DNA of 64,000 nucleotides from Nocardioides sp. YR527 (GTDB lineage: Bacteria; Actinomycetota; Actinomycetes; Propionibacteriales; Nocardioidaceae). The notes beneath the pieces were generated by a model that saw only the letters and a program-made list of their open reading frames with translations, was not told where the DNA came from and searched no databases. Of the stretch, positions 52,295 to 64,000 are shown piece by piece. Position 1 is the first letter of the stretch; every line of letters begins with the position of its first letter. The DNA lies in assembly GCF_900101045.1 (NCBI RefSeq), contig NZ_FNFN01000001.1, forward strand, positions 806,001 to 870,000, read 5' to 3'. The translations under genes were made by a program, and so were the position numbers.

Positions 52295-53186
52295 CGTCCT
52301 TCTCCCCATCATCGGCGCCGCCCTCCGCGGGCGGCTGCCCCTCGAACTCGTCCTGGATCAGCTCGTCGACATCGAGCGCCTCGTCGCCGGTCCAGCGTAC
52401 GGTCAGCTCACCCAGTGCGGTGACCTGGTCGAAGGCCACCGCTCCCTCACGGAAGAGCTCCAGCAGCGAGAGGAACCGGGCCACGGTGGTCAGCGTGTCG
52501 GGCGAATCCGAGCACAGGCCACGGAAGGTCACCTGTCCCGACGCTCGCAGCCGCTCGATGACCAGCGCCGCCTGCTCCTTGACCGACACCTTCGAGCCAT
52601 GGATGTGGGCGAGCCCGATCTCGGGCGGCCCCGGCTTGGGCGCCATCGCGGCGGCGGCGAGCTGGGCGAACTGGTCCAGCCCGATCCCGATCAGCACCTC
52701 CGGCAGCAGGCCGGCGTAGCGCGGCTCGAGCTGGACCGAGCGCGGGTGGCGCTTGGACTCCTTCGCGAGCCGCTCGCCGAAGACGGCCGCGACCTGCTTG
52801 AACGCCTTGTACTGCAGCAGCCGCGCGAAGAGCAGGTCGCGCGCCTCGAGCAGAGCGAGGTCCTCCTCGTCCTCGACGTCGCCCTGCGGCAGCAGCCGGG
52901 CCGCCTTCAGATCGAGGAGCGTGCTGGCGACCAGCAGGAAGTTGGACGTCTGCTCGAGGTCCCAGCTGCCCTCCTCCCCCGCGCCCTTCTTGACGAAGGC
53001 GATGAACTCATCGGTCACCGTGGCCAGGGAGACCTCGGTGATGTCGAGCTTGTGCTTGGCGATCAGGCTGAGCAGCAGGTCGAAGGGACCCTCGAAGTTC
53101 TCGAGGCGCACCTCGAACCCCCCGGCGCCGCTCGACTCCTGCTCCTCGGCCCCCGTAGGGGCATCTGTCATCTGCGTGACCGTCAC
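52287..53186 (-). CDS. scpA: Segregation and condensation protein ScpA
   Basis: Kleisin subunit of SMC-ScpAB. It has 299 residues: an N-terminal domain beginning FEVRLENFEGPFDLLLSLI, the usual ScpA signature, a linker with LLQYKAFKQVAAVF, and a C-terminal winged helix (LFREGAVAFDQVTALGELTV) with an acidic tail. The GTG start overlaps the preceding small gene stop as GTGA, and its end overlaps scpB, so the run parA, small protein, scpA, scpB is translationally coupled. Confidence 0.95.
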   Translation of the reverse strand: MTVTQMTDAPTGAEEQESSGAGGFEVRLENFEGPFDLLLSLIAKHKLDITEVSLATVTDEFIAFVKKGAGEEGSWDLEQTSNFLLVASTLLDLKAARLLPQGDVEDEEDLALLEARDLLFARLLQYKAFKQVAAVFGERLAKESKRHPRSVQLEPRYAGLLPEVLIGIGLDQFAQLAAAAMAPKPGPPEIGLAHIHGSKVSVKEQAALVIERLRASGQVTFRGLCSDSPDTLTTVARFLSLLELFREGAVAFDQVTALGELTVRWTGDEALDVDELIQDEFEGQPPAEGGADDGEKDDD

Positions 53187-53548
53187 TCGCCGAGCCGGTG
53201 CACGAGCGCGCTGTCGTCCCCGTACTCCTCCAGGTCGGCCAGCACGATCGCGAGCGCCTCGCGCACCAGTCGGCCGCGGTCGACCGCGATGCTGTGCTTG
53301 GCCCGCAGGTTGAGCCGGGCGTGCTCGAGCTCGAGCAGCTCCTCGGAGGTGATGTAGACCGTCATCTTCTCGTCATGACGTACGCGTCCGCTGGACCGCT
53401 TCTTGGCCGCCGGCGCCTCGTCGGCCGGCTCGGGCACGGCATGCACCGGACGGGCCTTCGCCTCGGCTGCCGCTGCGGAGCTGGCACCGTCGGACGTACG
53501 CCGGAACAGGTCGTCGGCGGCCGGAACCCTCACTCGCCGCGTTCCCAT
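53183..53548 (-). CDS. Small conserved-context protein between parA and scpA
   Basis: A 121-residue protein with a low-complexity, Ala/Arg-rich N-terminal half and a C-terminal helical part (MTVYITSEELLELEHARLNL and GRLVREALAIVLADLEEYG) that looks like a ribbon-helix-helix/CopG-type DNA-binding region. ATG 53548 is preferred because AAGGAGGT lies about 10 nt upstream; a GTG at 53533 would overlap the parA stop by 4 nt. Its position between an orphan ParA and ScpA suggests a chromosome-segregation partner, possibly the DNA-binding component for this ParA; that is inference. Confidence 0.75.
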   Translation of the reverse strand: MGTRRVRVPAADDLFRRTSDGASSAAAAEAKARPVHAVPEPADEAPAAKKRSSGRVRHDEKMTVYITSEELLELEHARLNLRAKHSIAVDRGRLVREALAIVLADLEEYGDDSALVHRLGE

Positions 53549-54522
53549 CGGGCCAGCACCTCCTTGGCGAGCATCCGGTAGGAGTCGGCGCCGGTGGAGC
53601 TGGAGGCGTACTCGGTGATCGGCTCGCCGACCACGGTGGAGTCGGCGAACTTCACCGTGCGACGGATGACGCTGTGGAAGACGCGGTCGCCCCAGCCGTT
53701 GACCAGGGTCTCCATGACCTCGCGGCTGTGCATGGTGCGGCTGTCGTACATCGTGCCCAGTATTCCGTCGATCTTCAGACGCGGGTTGAGCCGCTCCTGA
53801 ACCTTGTCGATGGTGTCTTTGAGCAGCGCGACGCCACGCAGCGCGAAGTATTCGCACTCCAACGGAACGACGACGGAGTCGGAGGCGGTGAGCGCGTTGA
53901 CGGTCAGCAGGCCCAGGCTCGGCTGACAGTCGATGAGGATCACGTCGTAGTTGGCCACGGCCGGAGCCAGTGCGCGGGCCAGGGTCTGCTCACGGGCGAC
54001 CTCCTGGACCAGCTGCACCTCGGCGGCGGAGAGATCGATGTTGGCCGGGAGCAGGTCGACGCCGTCGATGCCGGAGGGGACGACGACGTCCTCGAGCGTG
54101 ATGTCACGCTCCATCAGCAGGTTGTAGACGGTCAGCTCGATCTCGTTGGGCTGGAGCCCCAGGCCGACCGAGAGCGACCCCTGCGGGTCGAAGTCGACCA
54201 TCAGGACCTTGCGGCCGTGCTCGGCCAGCGCGGCACCCAGGTTGATCGTGGTCGTGGTCTTGCCGACCCCGCCCTTCTGGTTGACCATCGCGACCGTACG
54301 AGCGGGCCCGCCGGTGGCGGGGCCGGGCTCAGGGAGGTGGGGCCAGGGGCGACCGGTCGGGCCCATCTTGTTCTTGCCCGGGGAGTAGGAGCCCTCCTCG
54401 GGCTCGGGGGCGTTGGCGCGCAGCCGGGCCGAGGGCGGATAGGCCGGCGGCGGGGCTGCCGGCGTCTGCGGAGGCATCTGCGGCGCGGTCGCACCACCTG
54501 CTCCGAAATAGCTGTCTTCCAT
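53530..54522 (-). CDS. ParA-family chromosome partitioning ATPase
   Basis: A 330-residue Walker-type ATPase. The N-terminal ~75 residues are Pro/Ala/Gly-rich and disordered (PPQTPAAPPPAYPP), followed by the deviant Walker A KGGVGKTTT near residue 85, DFDPQGSLSVGLG and IDCQPSLGLLTVNAL. No parB is adjacent, so it is not the origin-proximal parAB pair; similar orphan ParA genes upstream of scpAB are known in actinobacteria. ATG 54522 was chosen as the first Met of the proline-rich region. Downstream coupling to the small protein and scpAB suggests a joint role in chromosome organisation. Confidence 0.9.
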   Translation of the reverse strand: MEDSYFGAGGATAPQMPPQTPAAPPPAYPPSARLRANAPEPEEGSYSPGKNKMGPTGRPWPHLPEPGPATGGPARTVAMVNQKGGVGKTTTTINLGAALAEHGRKVLMVDFDPQGSLSVGLGLQPNEIELTVYNLLMERDITLEDVVVPSGIDGVDLLPANIDLSAAEVQLVQEVAREQTLARALAPAVANYDVILIDCQPSLGLLTVNALTASDSVVVPLECEYFALRGVALLKDTIDKVQERLNPRLKIDGILGTMYDSRTMHSREVMETLVNGWGDRVFHSVIRRTVKFADSTVVGEPITEYASSSTGADSYRMLAKEVLARWERGE

Positions 54523-54790
54523 TCCTCCACCCCCGGTTAAGTTGCCGCGGCCCTGGGCGATCACGGCTAGCGGGTCTATATGTCGACACGGCGACTCTAA
54601 GACCCGGATCTGCGCGACTGTAGGAGCCGCGCCGGGCGTGTCACAAGGCAAATCCGGGTGATTCTGCTACGGGACCCGAATCTGTTGATGACCTGTGCAC
54701 TTGGCGCCCCGCCAGCCCCACAGGAAGGGCCTTGGATGTGGAGAAACCTGTGGATGAATCTCCGCCCGAGCGGTGGCCCGCTCGACGGGC

Positions 54791-54937
54791 TCAGCGCGAC
54801 TTGCGGCGCTTCTGGAACTGGTCGTAGGCCTTGTTCGCAGCGTCCTTGATCTTCTTCTGGTTCTCGGGCTTGCGAGCCTCGTTGGCGATCTTGGCGACGG
54901 CCGCGACGACGATCGGGTTCTTCAGTAGCTTGCGCAC
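54791..54937 (-). CDS. 48-residue basic conserved-looking protein
   Basis: Short frame starting GTG and reading MRKLLKNPIVVAAVAKIANE at the N-terminus, then a Lys/Gln-rich helical tail ending RRKSR. It is strongly basic, with no membrane span and uniform high third-position GC, which supports real coding. It lies alone between parA and the DUF3516 helicase, both on the same strand. Function unknown; it could bind nucleic acid. Confidence 0.6.
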   Translation of the reverse strand: MRKLLKNPIVVAAVAKIANEARKPENQKKIKDAANKAYDQFQKRRKSR

Positions 54938-54968
54938 GGCTCAACGCTAGCGGACCTCGACAACCGGG

Positions 54969-57596
54969 TCACAGCCGCCGCATCGCCACCGTCGCCAGGA
55001 CCAGCTCGCCGGCCTCGTCGCTCGCGTCCAGATCGGCCACCGCCTCGATCACCCAGTCGTGGTCGCCTGCCGGGTCGTCGAGGGTCTGGGTGATCCTCCA
55101 GATGCGGGTCTCGTCGTACGTCTCGTCATCTTCGTCCACGCCAGCTGGAGTTCCGCGCTCGACGGTCCAGGTGAGCAGCCTGGGCGAGCGCGAGTCGGCG
55201 GAGATGCCCACGTCGTCGTGCTCGGCGAAATAGGCCTCGAGGGCGTCGTCCCAGCGGGACCTGGTCATCACGACGTCGCGCGCGGGCTCGAGCCGGTCGG
55301 CCGCGGAGCGTTCCAGCGACATCAGCGTGTCGAGGTCGTCTCGCGAGACCGCGTCGACCCGGGCCCACATCGCGTTGCGGACCATGATCTCGAACGCGCG
55401 GGTCTGCTGGGACAGCGACCGCGGCGGCGGTGGCGCCTCGTGGTGGGCCACGGCCGACGGGATGTGCTCGGGGTCGGAGAGCGCCTCCCACTCGTCGAGC
55501 AGGCTCGAGTCGGTCTGCCGGATGGTCTCCCCCAGCCACTCGATCAGGTCCTCGATCTCGGGACTCTTGTGGGTCTCGGGGACGGTGTGCCGGAAGGTCC
55601 GGTACGCGTCGGTCAGATAGCGCAGCACCAGGCCCTCGGAGCGGGCGAGCTGGTAGCGGCGTACGACGTCGGTGAAGGTCATCCCCTGCTCGTACATCTC
55701 ACGCAGGATCGACTTGGGGTCGAGGGCGTCCTCGGGCAGCCACGGGTGGGTGCCGCGGTAGACCTCGAAGAGCGCCTCGAGCCGCTCGGCCATCGGCTTG
55801 GGCCAGGTGATCTCCTCGATGAGCGCCATCCGCTCGTCGTACTCGACGCCGTCGGCCTTCATGTTCTCGATCGCCTTGCCGCGGGCCTCGTGCTGCTGGG
55901 CGAAGAGGATCTGGCGCGGCGGCTCGAGGACGGACTCGATCACCGAGACGATCTCGAGGGTGTGCTCGGGAGACTCCGGGTCGAGCGTGTCCAGGGCGGC
56001 GAGCGCGAAGTGCGCCAGGGGCTGGTTGAGCGCGAAGTCGGCGGGGAGCGCCTCGGTGAGGACGTACCGGCGTCCGTACGCATCCGGCTCGGCGAGCCTG
56101 GTCAGGACCCCGCTGTGGACCAGGGAGCGGGTCAGCCGCAGGGCCCGCCGGGCGAGCTTGAGCTGGGTGCGCCGCTCCTCGTGGTTGTCCATGGTGATCC
56201 GGCGCATCACCTCGAAGGCGTCCTCGTCGCGGGCCACGACGTTGAGGATCATCGAGTTGTCGACCTTCATCTTGCTCTGCAGCGGCTCGGGGGCGCCGTC
56301 GACGAGCTTGGTGAAGGTGGCCTCGGTCCACACCACGGTGCCCTCGGGCGGCTTCTTGAGCTGGGCCTTGGAGTTCTTCTTGCCGGCCTTGCGGCGCTCC
56401 TCGGACTTCGCCTTGGCCTTCTCGTTCTCGATGATGTGCTCGGGGGCCTGGACGACGACGTAGCCCTGGGTGTCGAAGCCCGCCCGGCCGGCGCGGCCGG
56501 CGATCTGGAGGAACTCCCTGGTCCGCAGGATGCGCTGGCGGCGGCCGTCGAACTTGGCCAGGCCGGTGAAGAGGACCGTACGGATCGGAACGTTGATGCC
56601 GACGCCGAGGGTGTCGGTGCCGGCGATGACCTTGAGCAGGCCTGCTTGGGCGAGCTGCTCGACCAGGCGCCGGTAGCGGGGAAGCATGCCGGCGTGGTGG
56701 ACGCCGATGCCCTTCCTGAGGAGCTTGGCCAGGGTCTTGCCGAACCCGGCGGCGAACCGGACCGGCTCGAGCCGCTTGGCGATCTGGTCCTTCTCCTCGG
56801 TGGAGAGCTTGAGCCAGCCGGCGTTGAGCAGCGAGGTGCCGTGGGTGACGGCGTCCTTCTGGGTGAAGTGGACGACGTAGACCGGCGCCTGGCCGGTGGT
56901 GACGAGCTCCTCGAGGGTCTCCTGGAGCGGTGTCAGCCGCCAGTCGAAGGTGAGCGGAACGGGTCGTTCCGCCTGGTCGACGAGGACGGTGTCGCGGCCG
57001 TTTCGCCGGGTGATGTCCTCGGCCAGCGCGCTGGTGTCACCGAGAGTGGCGGAGAGGAGCAGGAACTGGGCCTGCGGGAGCTCGAGCAGCGGCACCTGCC
57101 ACGCCCAGCCGCGGTCGGGCTCGCCGTAGTAGTGGAACTCGTCCATGATGACGAGCCCGACATCGGCATGCTTGCCTTCGCGGAGCGCGAGATTGGCGAG
57201 CACCTCGGCGGTGCAGCAGATGATCGGGGCATCGGCGTTGACGCTCGCGTCGCCGGTGAGCATGCCGACGTTCTCGGCGCCGAAGGTCTCCACGAGGTCG
57301 AAGAACTTCTCGCTGACCAGAGCCTTGATCGGCGCGGTGTAGAAGGAGACCTTGTCCTCGGCCAGCGCCGCCGCATGGGCCCCCGCCGCCACCAGCGACT
57401 TCCCCGAACCGGTCGGCGTCGCCAGGATGACGTTGTCGCCGGCGAGGATCGACATGATCGCCTCGTCCTGGTGGGGGTAGAGGCTGCGGCCGCTCCCCTC
57501 GGCCCAGGTCACGACCGCCTCGTAGACGTCGTCGGGGCTCGCTCCGACCTTGGGGATCCAGTCGCCGGGTTTGGTCGAATCTGCAGACGCTGTCAC
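54969..57596 (-). CDS. DEAD/DEAH-box (Ski2-like) helicase with DUF3516
   Basis: An 875-residue superfamily 2 helicase: motif [10 protein letters not shown], Ia [18 protein letters not shown] (motif II), SAT (III) and [10 protein letters not shown] (VI). The core lies in the first ~400 residues, and the C-terminal half is the DUF3516 region. RNA processing or ribosome-related work is likely by analogy with Ski2-like proteins, but the substrate is unknown. The GTG start overlaps the xerD stop (GTGA), so the helicase and recombinase are co-translated, an arrangement seen in other actinobacteria. Confidence 0.9.
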   Translation of the reverse strand: MTASADSTKPGDWIPKVGASPDDVYEAVVTWAEGSGRSLYPHQDEAIMSILAGDNVILATPTGSGKSLVAAGAHAAALAEDKVSFYTAPIKALVSEKFFDLVETFGAENVGMLTGDASVNADAPIICCTAEVLANLALREGKHADVGLVIMDEFHYYGEPDRGWAWQVPLLELPQAQFLLLSATLGDTSALAEDITRRNGRDTVLVDQAERPVPLTFDWRLTPLQETLEELVTTGQAPVYVVHFTQKDAVTHGTSLLNAGWLKLSTEEKDQIAKRLEPVRFAAGFGKTLAKLLRKGIGVHHAGMLPRYRRLVEQLAQAGLLKVIAGTDTLGVGINVPIRTVLFTGLAKFDGRRQRILRTREFLQIAGRAGRAGFDTQGYVVVQAPEHIIENEKAKAKSEERRKAGKKNSKAQLKKPPEGTVVWTEATFTKLVDGAPEPLQSKMKVDNSMILNVVARDEDAFEVMRRITMDNHEERRTQLKLARRALRLTRSLVHSGVLTRLAEPDAYGRRYVLTEALPADFALNQPLAHFALAALDTLDPESPEHTLEIVSVIESVLEPPRQILFAQQHEARGKAIENMKADGVEYDERMALIEEITWPKPMAERLEALFEVYRGTHPWLPEDALDPKSILREMYEQGMTFTDVVRRYQLARSEGLVLRYLTDAYRTFRHTVPETHKSPEIEDLIEWLGETIRQTDSSLLDEWEALSDPEHIPSAVAHHEAPPPPRSLSQQTRAFEIMVRNAMWARVDAVSRDDLDTLMSLERSAADRLEPARDVVMTRSRWDDALEAYFAEHDDVGISADSRSPRLLTWTVERGTPAGVDEDDETYDETRIWRITQTLDDPAGDHDWVIEAVADLDASDEAGELVLATVAMRRL

Positions 57597-58519
57597 AGGG
57601 CCCTCGGGTGTGCGGTCGCGAAGACCTCTCGGAGATTGTCCACGGTGACAAGAGTGTAGATCTGCGTCGTGGTCACCGACGCATGGCCCAGCAGCTCCTG
57701 CACGACACGTACGTCGGCACCGCCGTCCAGCAGGTGGGTGGCGAAGGAGTGGCGCAGGGTGTGGGGCGAGACGTCCTTGTGGATCCCGGCGCGCTCGGCG
57801 GCACGGGTCAGGACGGTCCAGGCGGATTGACGGGAGAGGCGGCCGCCGCGGGCGTTGAGGAAGAGCGCGCCTCCGGAGCGTGCGGCCGCGAGATCGGGAC
57901 GGGCCCGGGTCAGGTAGGCCTCGACCGCCTCGATGGCGTAGGAGCCCACCGGGACGATCCGCTCCTTGCCGCCCTTGCCGCGCAGCAGGACGACATGGTC
58001 GACCCGGTCGAGGTCGTCGACGTCGAGGCCGACCGCCTCGGAGATACGGGCGCCGGTGCCGTAGAGCACCTCGAGCAGGGCCCGGTCGCGCAGAGCGAGC
58101 GGGGTGCCGGGTGCGCCGGCCGCTTCCAGGATCACCTCCACGTCGGCCAGCGGGAGTGCCTTGGGGAGCCGCTTCTCCGCGCGCGGGGGCTTCACGTGAC
58201 CGGCCGGGTTCGCCTCGACCATCCCGTCGGCCACGGCGAACTTGTGGAACCCGCGCACCGCGACGACCGTGCGCGCCGCGGAGGTCGCGCTGAGCGCCGG
58301 GTGCTCCTCGCTGCCTTCGCGCAGGTGTGCCAGGAACCCCGACACCGTCGCCTCCGAGACCCCGGTGAGGTCATCGACGCTCTGCTGGGCGAGGAACTCG
58401 GCGTACCTTCTCAGGTCGCGCCGGTAGGAGGACAGCGTGTTCGCCGCGAGGCCCCGCTCGACGCTGAGATGGTCGAGATACGTACGCATCGCGTGCTCCA
58501 CCTTCGTCACCCTGCCCAT
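57593..58519 (-). CDS. xerD: Site-specific tyrosine recombinase XerD
   Basis: A 308-residue tyrosine recombinase that resolves chromosome dimers at dif with XerC. The N-terminal SAM-like core-binding domain ([20 protein letters not shown]) is followed by the catalytic domain with Arg in [10 protein letters not shown], the [12 protein letters not shown] box, the [16 protein letters not shown] segment with the second His and the nucleophile Tyr. Length and intact residues point to the housekeeping enzyme rather than a phage integrase; no att-like repeats were found beside it. Followed by the overlapping DUF3516 helicase. Confidence 0.93.
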   Translation of the reverse strand: MGRVTKVEHAMRTYLDHLSVERGLAANTLSSYRRDLRRYAEFLAQQSVDDLTGVSEATVSGFLAHLREGSEEHPALSATSAARTVVAVRGFHKFAVADGMVEANPAGHVKPPRAEKRLPKALPLADVEVILEAAGAPGTPLALRDRALLEVLYGTGARISEAVGLDVDDLDRVDHVVLLRGKGGKERIVPVGSYAIEAVEAYLTRARPDLAAARSGGALFLNARGGRLSRQSAWTVLTRAAERAGIHKDVSPHTLRHSFATHLLDGGADVRVVQELLGHASVTTTQIYTLVTVDNLREVFATAHPRAL

Positions 58520-58555
58520 CCAACCAGCCGAGTCGGCTCGTCGTGACCAAACACA

Positions 58556-58593
58556 CCGCCGAGTCGGCTCGTCATGACGAGCCGACTCGGCGG
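58556..58593. repeat. 38-nt perfect palindrome (AGTCGGCTCGTCA family)
   Basis: Fully self-complementary 38-nt element centred on CATG, with a further imperfect half-site at 58526-58540. It lies between the alanine dehydrogenase stop and the xerD start. The same core recurs as a terminator stem at 63006-63053. Confidence 0.8.
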
Positions 58594-58623
58594 GGTTGTG
58601 TGTCAGAACGCGCCGACTCGGGC

Positions 58624-59739
58624 TCAGGCCAGGACGGTCTCCAGCGCGATCGAGTCGATGCCGACCGCCTCACCGACGGGGGCGTTGGTGAGCTGGCCGG
58701 CGTGGGTGTTGAGGCCCTTGGCGAGCGCGGCGTCGTCGCGCAGCGCCTGGGTCCAGCCCTTGTTGGCGAGCGCGACGGCGTACGGCATCGTCGCGTTCGT
58801 GAGCGCGTAGGTGGAGGTGTTGGGGACCGCACCGGGCATGTTGGCCACGCAGTAGAAGGTCGAGTTGTGGACCTGGTAGGTCGGGTCCGCGTGGGTGGTG
58901 GCGTGGGAGTCCTCGAAGCAGCCGCCCTGGTCGATGGCGATGTCGACGAGCACCGAGCCGGGCTTCATCCGCGAGACCAGCTCGTTGGTGACCAGCTTCG
59001 GGGCGGCCGCGCCCGGGATCAGCACGGCGCCGATGACCAGGTCGGCCTGGAGCACCTGCTCCTCGAGCGCGAGCTTGTTGGACGCGAGCCCGTGGACCTG
59101 GTTGGAGTAGCGCCAGAAGGACATCCGCAGCTTCTCCAGGTCGGTGTCCAGCAGGGTGACGTCCGCGCCCATCCCCAAGGCGATGTTGGCGGCGTTCTGG
59201 CCGGAGACACCGGCACCGATGATGACGACCTTGGCGTTGGCGACACCGCCGACGCCGCCCATCAGGGTGCCGCGGCCACCCTGCGCCTTGAGCAGGTTGT
59301 AGGCGCCGACCTGGGGCGCCAGGCAGCCGGCGACCTCCGACATCGGGTAGAGCAGCGGCAGCGCCCGGTTGGGCAGCTCGACGGTCTCGTACGCGATCGC
59401 GGTGACCTTCTTGGCCAGCAGCTCCTGGGTCAGCGGCTTGTCGGCGGCCAGGTGGAGGTAGGTGAACAGGGTCAGGCCCTCGCGCAGGCGGTGGTACTCC
59501 TCCGCGACCGGCTCCTTGACCTTCAGCACCAGCTCGGCGTTGCCCCAGGTCTCGTCTGCGTCGCCGAGGATCTTGGCACCGACCGCGGCGTAGTCGTCGT
59601 CGGAGATCGAGGAGCCGACGCCGGCACCTGCCTGGACGAAGACCTCATGGCCGTTGGCCACCAGCTCGTGGACGCCCGAGGGGGTGATCGCCACCCGGTA
59701 CTCGTGGTTCTTGACTTCCTTGGGTACGCCGATTCTCAT
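58624..59739 (-). CDS. ald: Alanine dehydrogenase
   Basis: NAD-dependent enzyme interconverting alanine and pyruvate plus ammonia. The 371-residue protein begins [20 protein letters not shown]; it has [11 protein letters not shown] with the substrate Lys/His region, the nucleotide motif [14 protein letters not shown] near residue 170, and the C-terminal [20 protein letters not shown] signature. All catalytic landmarks are in place. It stands alone between the palindrome at 58556-58593 and the Nudix gene. Confidence 0.96.
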   Translation of the reverse strand: MRIGVPKEVKNHEYRVAITPSGVHELVANGHEVFVQAGAGVGSSISDDDYAAVGAKILGDADETWGNAELVLKVKEPVAEEYHRLREGLTLFTYLHLAADKPLTQELLAKKVTAIAYETVELPNRALPLLYPMSEVAGCLAPQVGAYNLLKAQGGRGTLMGGVGGVANAKVVIIGAGVSGQNAANIALGMGADVTLLDTDLEKLRMSFWRYSNQVHGLASNKLALEEQVLQADLVIGAVLIPGAAAPKLVTNELVSRMKPGSVLVDIAIDQGGCFEDSHATTHADPTYQVHNSTFYCVANMPGAVPNTSTYALTNATMPYAVALANKGWTQALRDDAALAKGLNTHAGQLTNAPVGEAVGIDSIALETVLA

Positions 59740-59870
59740 GTCTTCCCCTGAATGTGGTGGTCCGTGGGTCTACGGGTCAGCCGGATGTTCGCCGCCTGAC
59801 GCGGCATGTCTAACCCGGTGTGGCGCAAGTCACCAAAACCACGTCGACCGGTCCTGACCAGACCCCCTGA

Positions 59871-60464
59871 TCAGACTCTGCCACGAGACTTGAGGGCGTC
59901 GTAGGCAAGCACCGCCTGGACGACCGGCGAGTCGGTCGCCCGGCCGCTCAGCACGGCTTCCAGGAGCTCCTCGAACGGCACCCAGTGGATGGTCATCTCG
60001 GCCTCCTCGTGCTCGAGCTCGAAGCCGTCACGGTCCGTCGCGGTCAGGCCGCGGGCGAGGAAGAAGTGGTGGATCTCCTCGGTGATCCCGGGCGTGGCGT
60101 AGGTCGAGAGCAGCGGCGTCCATTCGGCCGCCTCGTGGGCCACCTCCTCGCGCAGCTCGCGCACGGCGACGTCGAGCGGGTCCTCGCCGGGATAGTCGAT
60201 CAGGCCGGCCGGGAGCTCGACGAAGCGCCGCTTGGCGGGATGGCGGTACTGGGTGATGACCAGGGCGCGCTCGTCCTCGTCCAGCGCCAGCACGACCGCG
60301 GCGCCCGGGTGCTCGATGACCAGGCGCCGGAACGGCTCCTCGTCGAGATGCTCGGGCCGGTTGATCCAGTCGGCGCGCAGCGCCACCACCCACCCGTCGC
60401 GGTGGAGGTCCTCGGTCTTCGTCACCGGCCATGACTCGGCGGCATCCCAACGCAGCTCACTCAT
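59871..60464 (-). CDS. Nudix hydrolase (ADP-ribose pyrophosphatase-like)
   Basis: A 197-residue Nudix protein; ADP-ribose or related nucleoside diphosphate sugars are the likely substrates given the length and the PAGLIDYPGEDPLDVAVREL motif. The Nudix box reads REL REEV with the catalytic Glu pair kept, but the usual following Gly is replaced (EEVAHEA). The ATG at 60464 (MSELRWDAAE) fits the family start. It is divergent from the aminopeptidase (88 nt), next to the ald upstream region. Confidence 0.88.
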   Translation of the reverse strand: MSELRWDAAESWPVTKTEDLHRDGWVVALRADWINRPEHLDEEPFRRLVIEHPGAAVVLALDEDERALVITQYRHPAKRRFVELPAGLIDYPGEDPLDVAVRELREEVAHEAAEWTPLLSTYATPGITEEIHHFFLARGLTATDRDGFELEHEEAEMTIHWVPFEELLEAVLSGRATDSPVVQAVLAYDALKSRGRV

Positions 60465-60552
60465 GTCCCGACCCTATCCATCGGCCGCATCCATCGGCCG
60501 CGCGACGTAAATACGCCACGCCCTCACCGGAGGGACTGTACGGTCCTACGTC

Positions 60553-62985
<2,433 letters not shown>

Positions 62986-63005
62986 CCACCAGGCCCGACC
63001 AGCCT

Positions 63006-63053
63006 AAAACCCGCCGAGTCGGCTCGTCATAACGAGCCGACTCGGCGGGTTTT
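63006..63053. terminator. Bidirectional terminator from the AGTCGGCTCGT palindrome family
   Basis: Perfect 22-bp stem (63006-63027 with 63032-63053) and CATA loop, with A's at one end and T's at the other, between the convergent pepN and pyrG genes. The central part is the same as the palindrome at 58556-58593; a further half-site follows at about 63064-63080. Confidence 0.85.
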
Positions 63054-63088
63054 TCGGTCAGGATGAGCCGACTCGGCGGCGGCGGGGC

Positions 63089-64000
63089 TCAGGCGTCGGC
63101 GGGCTCGGGGAGCTCGACGTCGCTGATGTCGCTGACCTCGCGGCGCAGGTTGGTCTCGTCGATCGGGAACCGCTGCTCCTTCTGCCGGTCCAGGGCCGCC
63201 TTCACCAGCCCGGCGAAGAGCGGGTGGGGGCGGGTCGGCCGCGAGCGGAGCTCGGGGTGGGCCTGGGTGGAGACGTAGTAGGGATGTACGTCCCGGGGCA
63301 GCTCGACGAACTCGACGAGCTGGTTGTCGGGCGAGAGGCCGGAGAAGACCAGCCCGGCGTCCTCGAGCTGGTCGCGGTAGGCGTTGTTGACCTCGTAGCG
63401 GTGGCGGTGACGCTCCTCGATGGAGGTCTCGCCGTAGACCTCGGCCGCGATCGAGCCCTTCTTCAGCTCGGCCGGGTAGAGGCCCAGGCGCATGGTGCCA
63501 CCGAGGTCGCCCGCGCCCTCGACGTACGCCTTCTGCTCCTCCATCGTCGCGATGACGGGCTCGGGGGTCTCGGCGTCGAACTCGGTGGAGTCGGCCTTCT
63601 CCAGGCCGAGCACGTTGCGGGCGTACTCGATGACCATGCACTGCAGGCCCAGGCACAGGCCGAGCGTGGGGATCTGGTGGGTGCGGGTGTAGGTCAGCGC
63701 GCCGAGCTTGCCCTCCAGGCCACGGATGCCGAAGCCGCCGGGGACGCAGACGGCGTCGACGTCGTGGAGGTTCTTGGCGGCGCCCTCGGGGGTCGCGCAC
63801 TCATCCGAGGGGATCCAGCGGATGTTGACCTTGGCCTCGTTGGCGAAGCCGCCGGCGCGCAGCGCCTCGCCCACGCTCAGGTAGGCGTCGGGGAGGTCGA
63901 TGTACTTGCCGACCAGGCCGATGGTGAGCTCTTCCTTGGGGTGGTGCACCCGGCGGAGCAGGTCCTCCCACAGCGCCCAGTCGACGTCGCGGAAGGGCAG
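63089..64000 (-). CDS. pyrG: CTP synthase, C-terminal glutamine amidotransferase part (partial)
   Basis: Makes CTP from UTP, using glutamine nitrogen. The visible 303 residues cover the end of the synthetase domain ([20 protein letters not shown] at the edge) and the class I glutaminase: [10 protein letters not shown], the nucleophile Cys in GLCLGLQC, and the His/Glu pair in AHPELRSRP. The frame is open to base 64000, so the N-terminal ATP and UTP sites lie outside. It is convergent with pepN. Confidence 0.94.
   Translation of the reverse strand: MPFRDVDWALWEDLLRRVHHPKEELTIGLVGKYIDLPDAYLSVGEALRAGGFANEAKVNIRWIPSDECATPEGAAKNLHDVDAVCVPGGFGIRGLEGKLGALTYTRTHQIPTLGLCLGLQCMVIEYARNVLGLEKADSTEFDAETPEPVIATMEEQKAYVEGAGDLGGTMRLGLYPAELKKGSIAAEVYGETSIEERHRHRYEVNNAYRDQLEDAGLVFSGLSPDNQLVEFVELPRDVHPYYVSTQAHPELRSRPTRPHPLFAGLVKAALDRQKEQRFPIDETNLRREVSDISDVELPEPADA

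Noticed and set aside
55059..57659. 866-codon + strand frame opposite the DUF3516 helicase
   Set aside because: No motifs; an antisense frame of a well-conserved helicase with all SF2 motifs.
57593..58593. XerD with adjacent palindrome as an integron or mobile integrase
   Set aside because: The recombinase has housekeeping XerD features, and the palindrome is shared with a plain terminator at 63 kb.

Overview
The window is typical high-GC actinobacterial chromosome, most likely from the Nocardioides/Nocardioidaceae neighbourhood. Supporting signs are third-position G/C bias, many GTG starts, tightly packed operons with ATGA or GTGA overlaps, a DUF222/HNH gene, a DUF3516 helicase, and the actinobacterial ptsI / fruR-fruK-fruA-ptsH layout. 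No prophage, IS transposase or CRISPR array was seen. Assignments come from reading motifs and gene order; no database search was run.

Layout. 1-4290: jetA-jetB-jetC of a Wadjet (JetABCD) anti-plasmid condensin; jetC runs off the left edge, so jetD is not visible. 4390-5999: an L,D-transpeptidase lipoprotein and an SRPBCC protein. 6024-11880: a complete fructose phosphotransferase locus (ptsI divergent from fruR-fruK-fruA-ptsH). 11960-12550: a DUF5134 membrane protein. 12557-19685: an unusual leftward cluster with a formylglycine-generating enzyme, a GAP-family membrane protein, two heavy-metal-associated (HMA) proteins, a SufS-like PLP enzyme, a Y4yA-like PLP decarboxylase and a cysteine-synthase/rhodanese fusion; I cannot match it to a described pathway. 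19824-31029: threonine aldolase-like enzyme, flavoprotein monooxygenase, TPR-LuxR regulator, YrhK-like protein plus glutamate decarboxylase, a HelD-type ATPase, an RDD protein with a nonapeptide repeat, and a DUF6325 / 53-aa ORF / glutamine amidotransferase group. 31283-31356: tRNA-Pro(GGG). 31418-34176: gluconate regulator, kinase and permease. 34258-36844: small metabolic genes and a MarR regulator. 36917-41862: a secreted subtilase and a divergent TrmB/LuxR-like regulator.

41859-45753 is a housekeeping run (tyrA-cmk-plsC-der). 45856-47054 is a glyoxalase-like plus AraC pair bracketed by two copies of a palindromic repeat. 47683-48945 is a DUF222/HNH protein. 49336-50730 is a short threonyl-tRNA synthetase paralogue preceded by what reads as a threonine leader peptide and attenuator. 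50782-54522 is rluB-scpB-scpA-(small protein)-parA. 54969-58519 is xerD plus a DUF3516 helicase. 58624-64000 holds alanine dehydrogenase, a Nudix hydrolase, aminopeptidase N and the C-terminal part of CTP synthase.

The most interesting items are the uncharacterised FGE/HMA/PLP cluster, the leader-controlled short ThrRS, the Wadjet operon with a palindromic element inside the jetB coding sequence, a compact three-hairpin cruciform near 49.2 kb, and several families of repeated palindromes.
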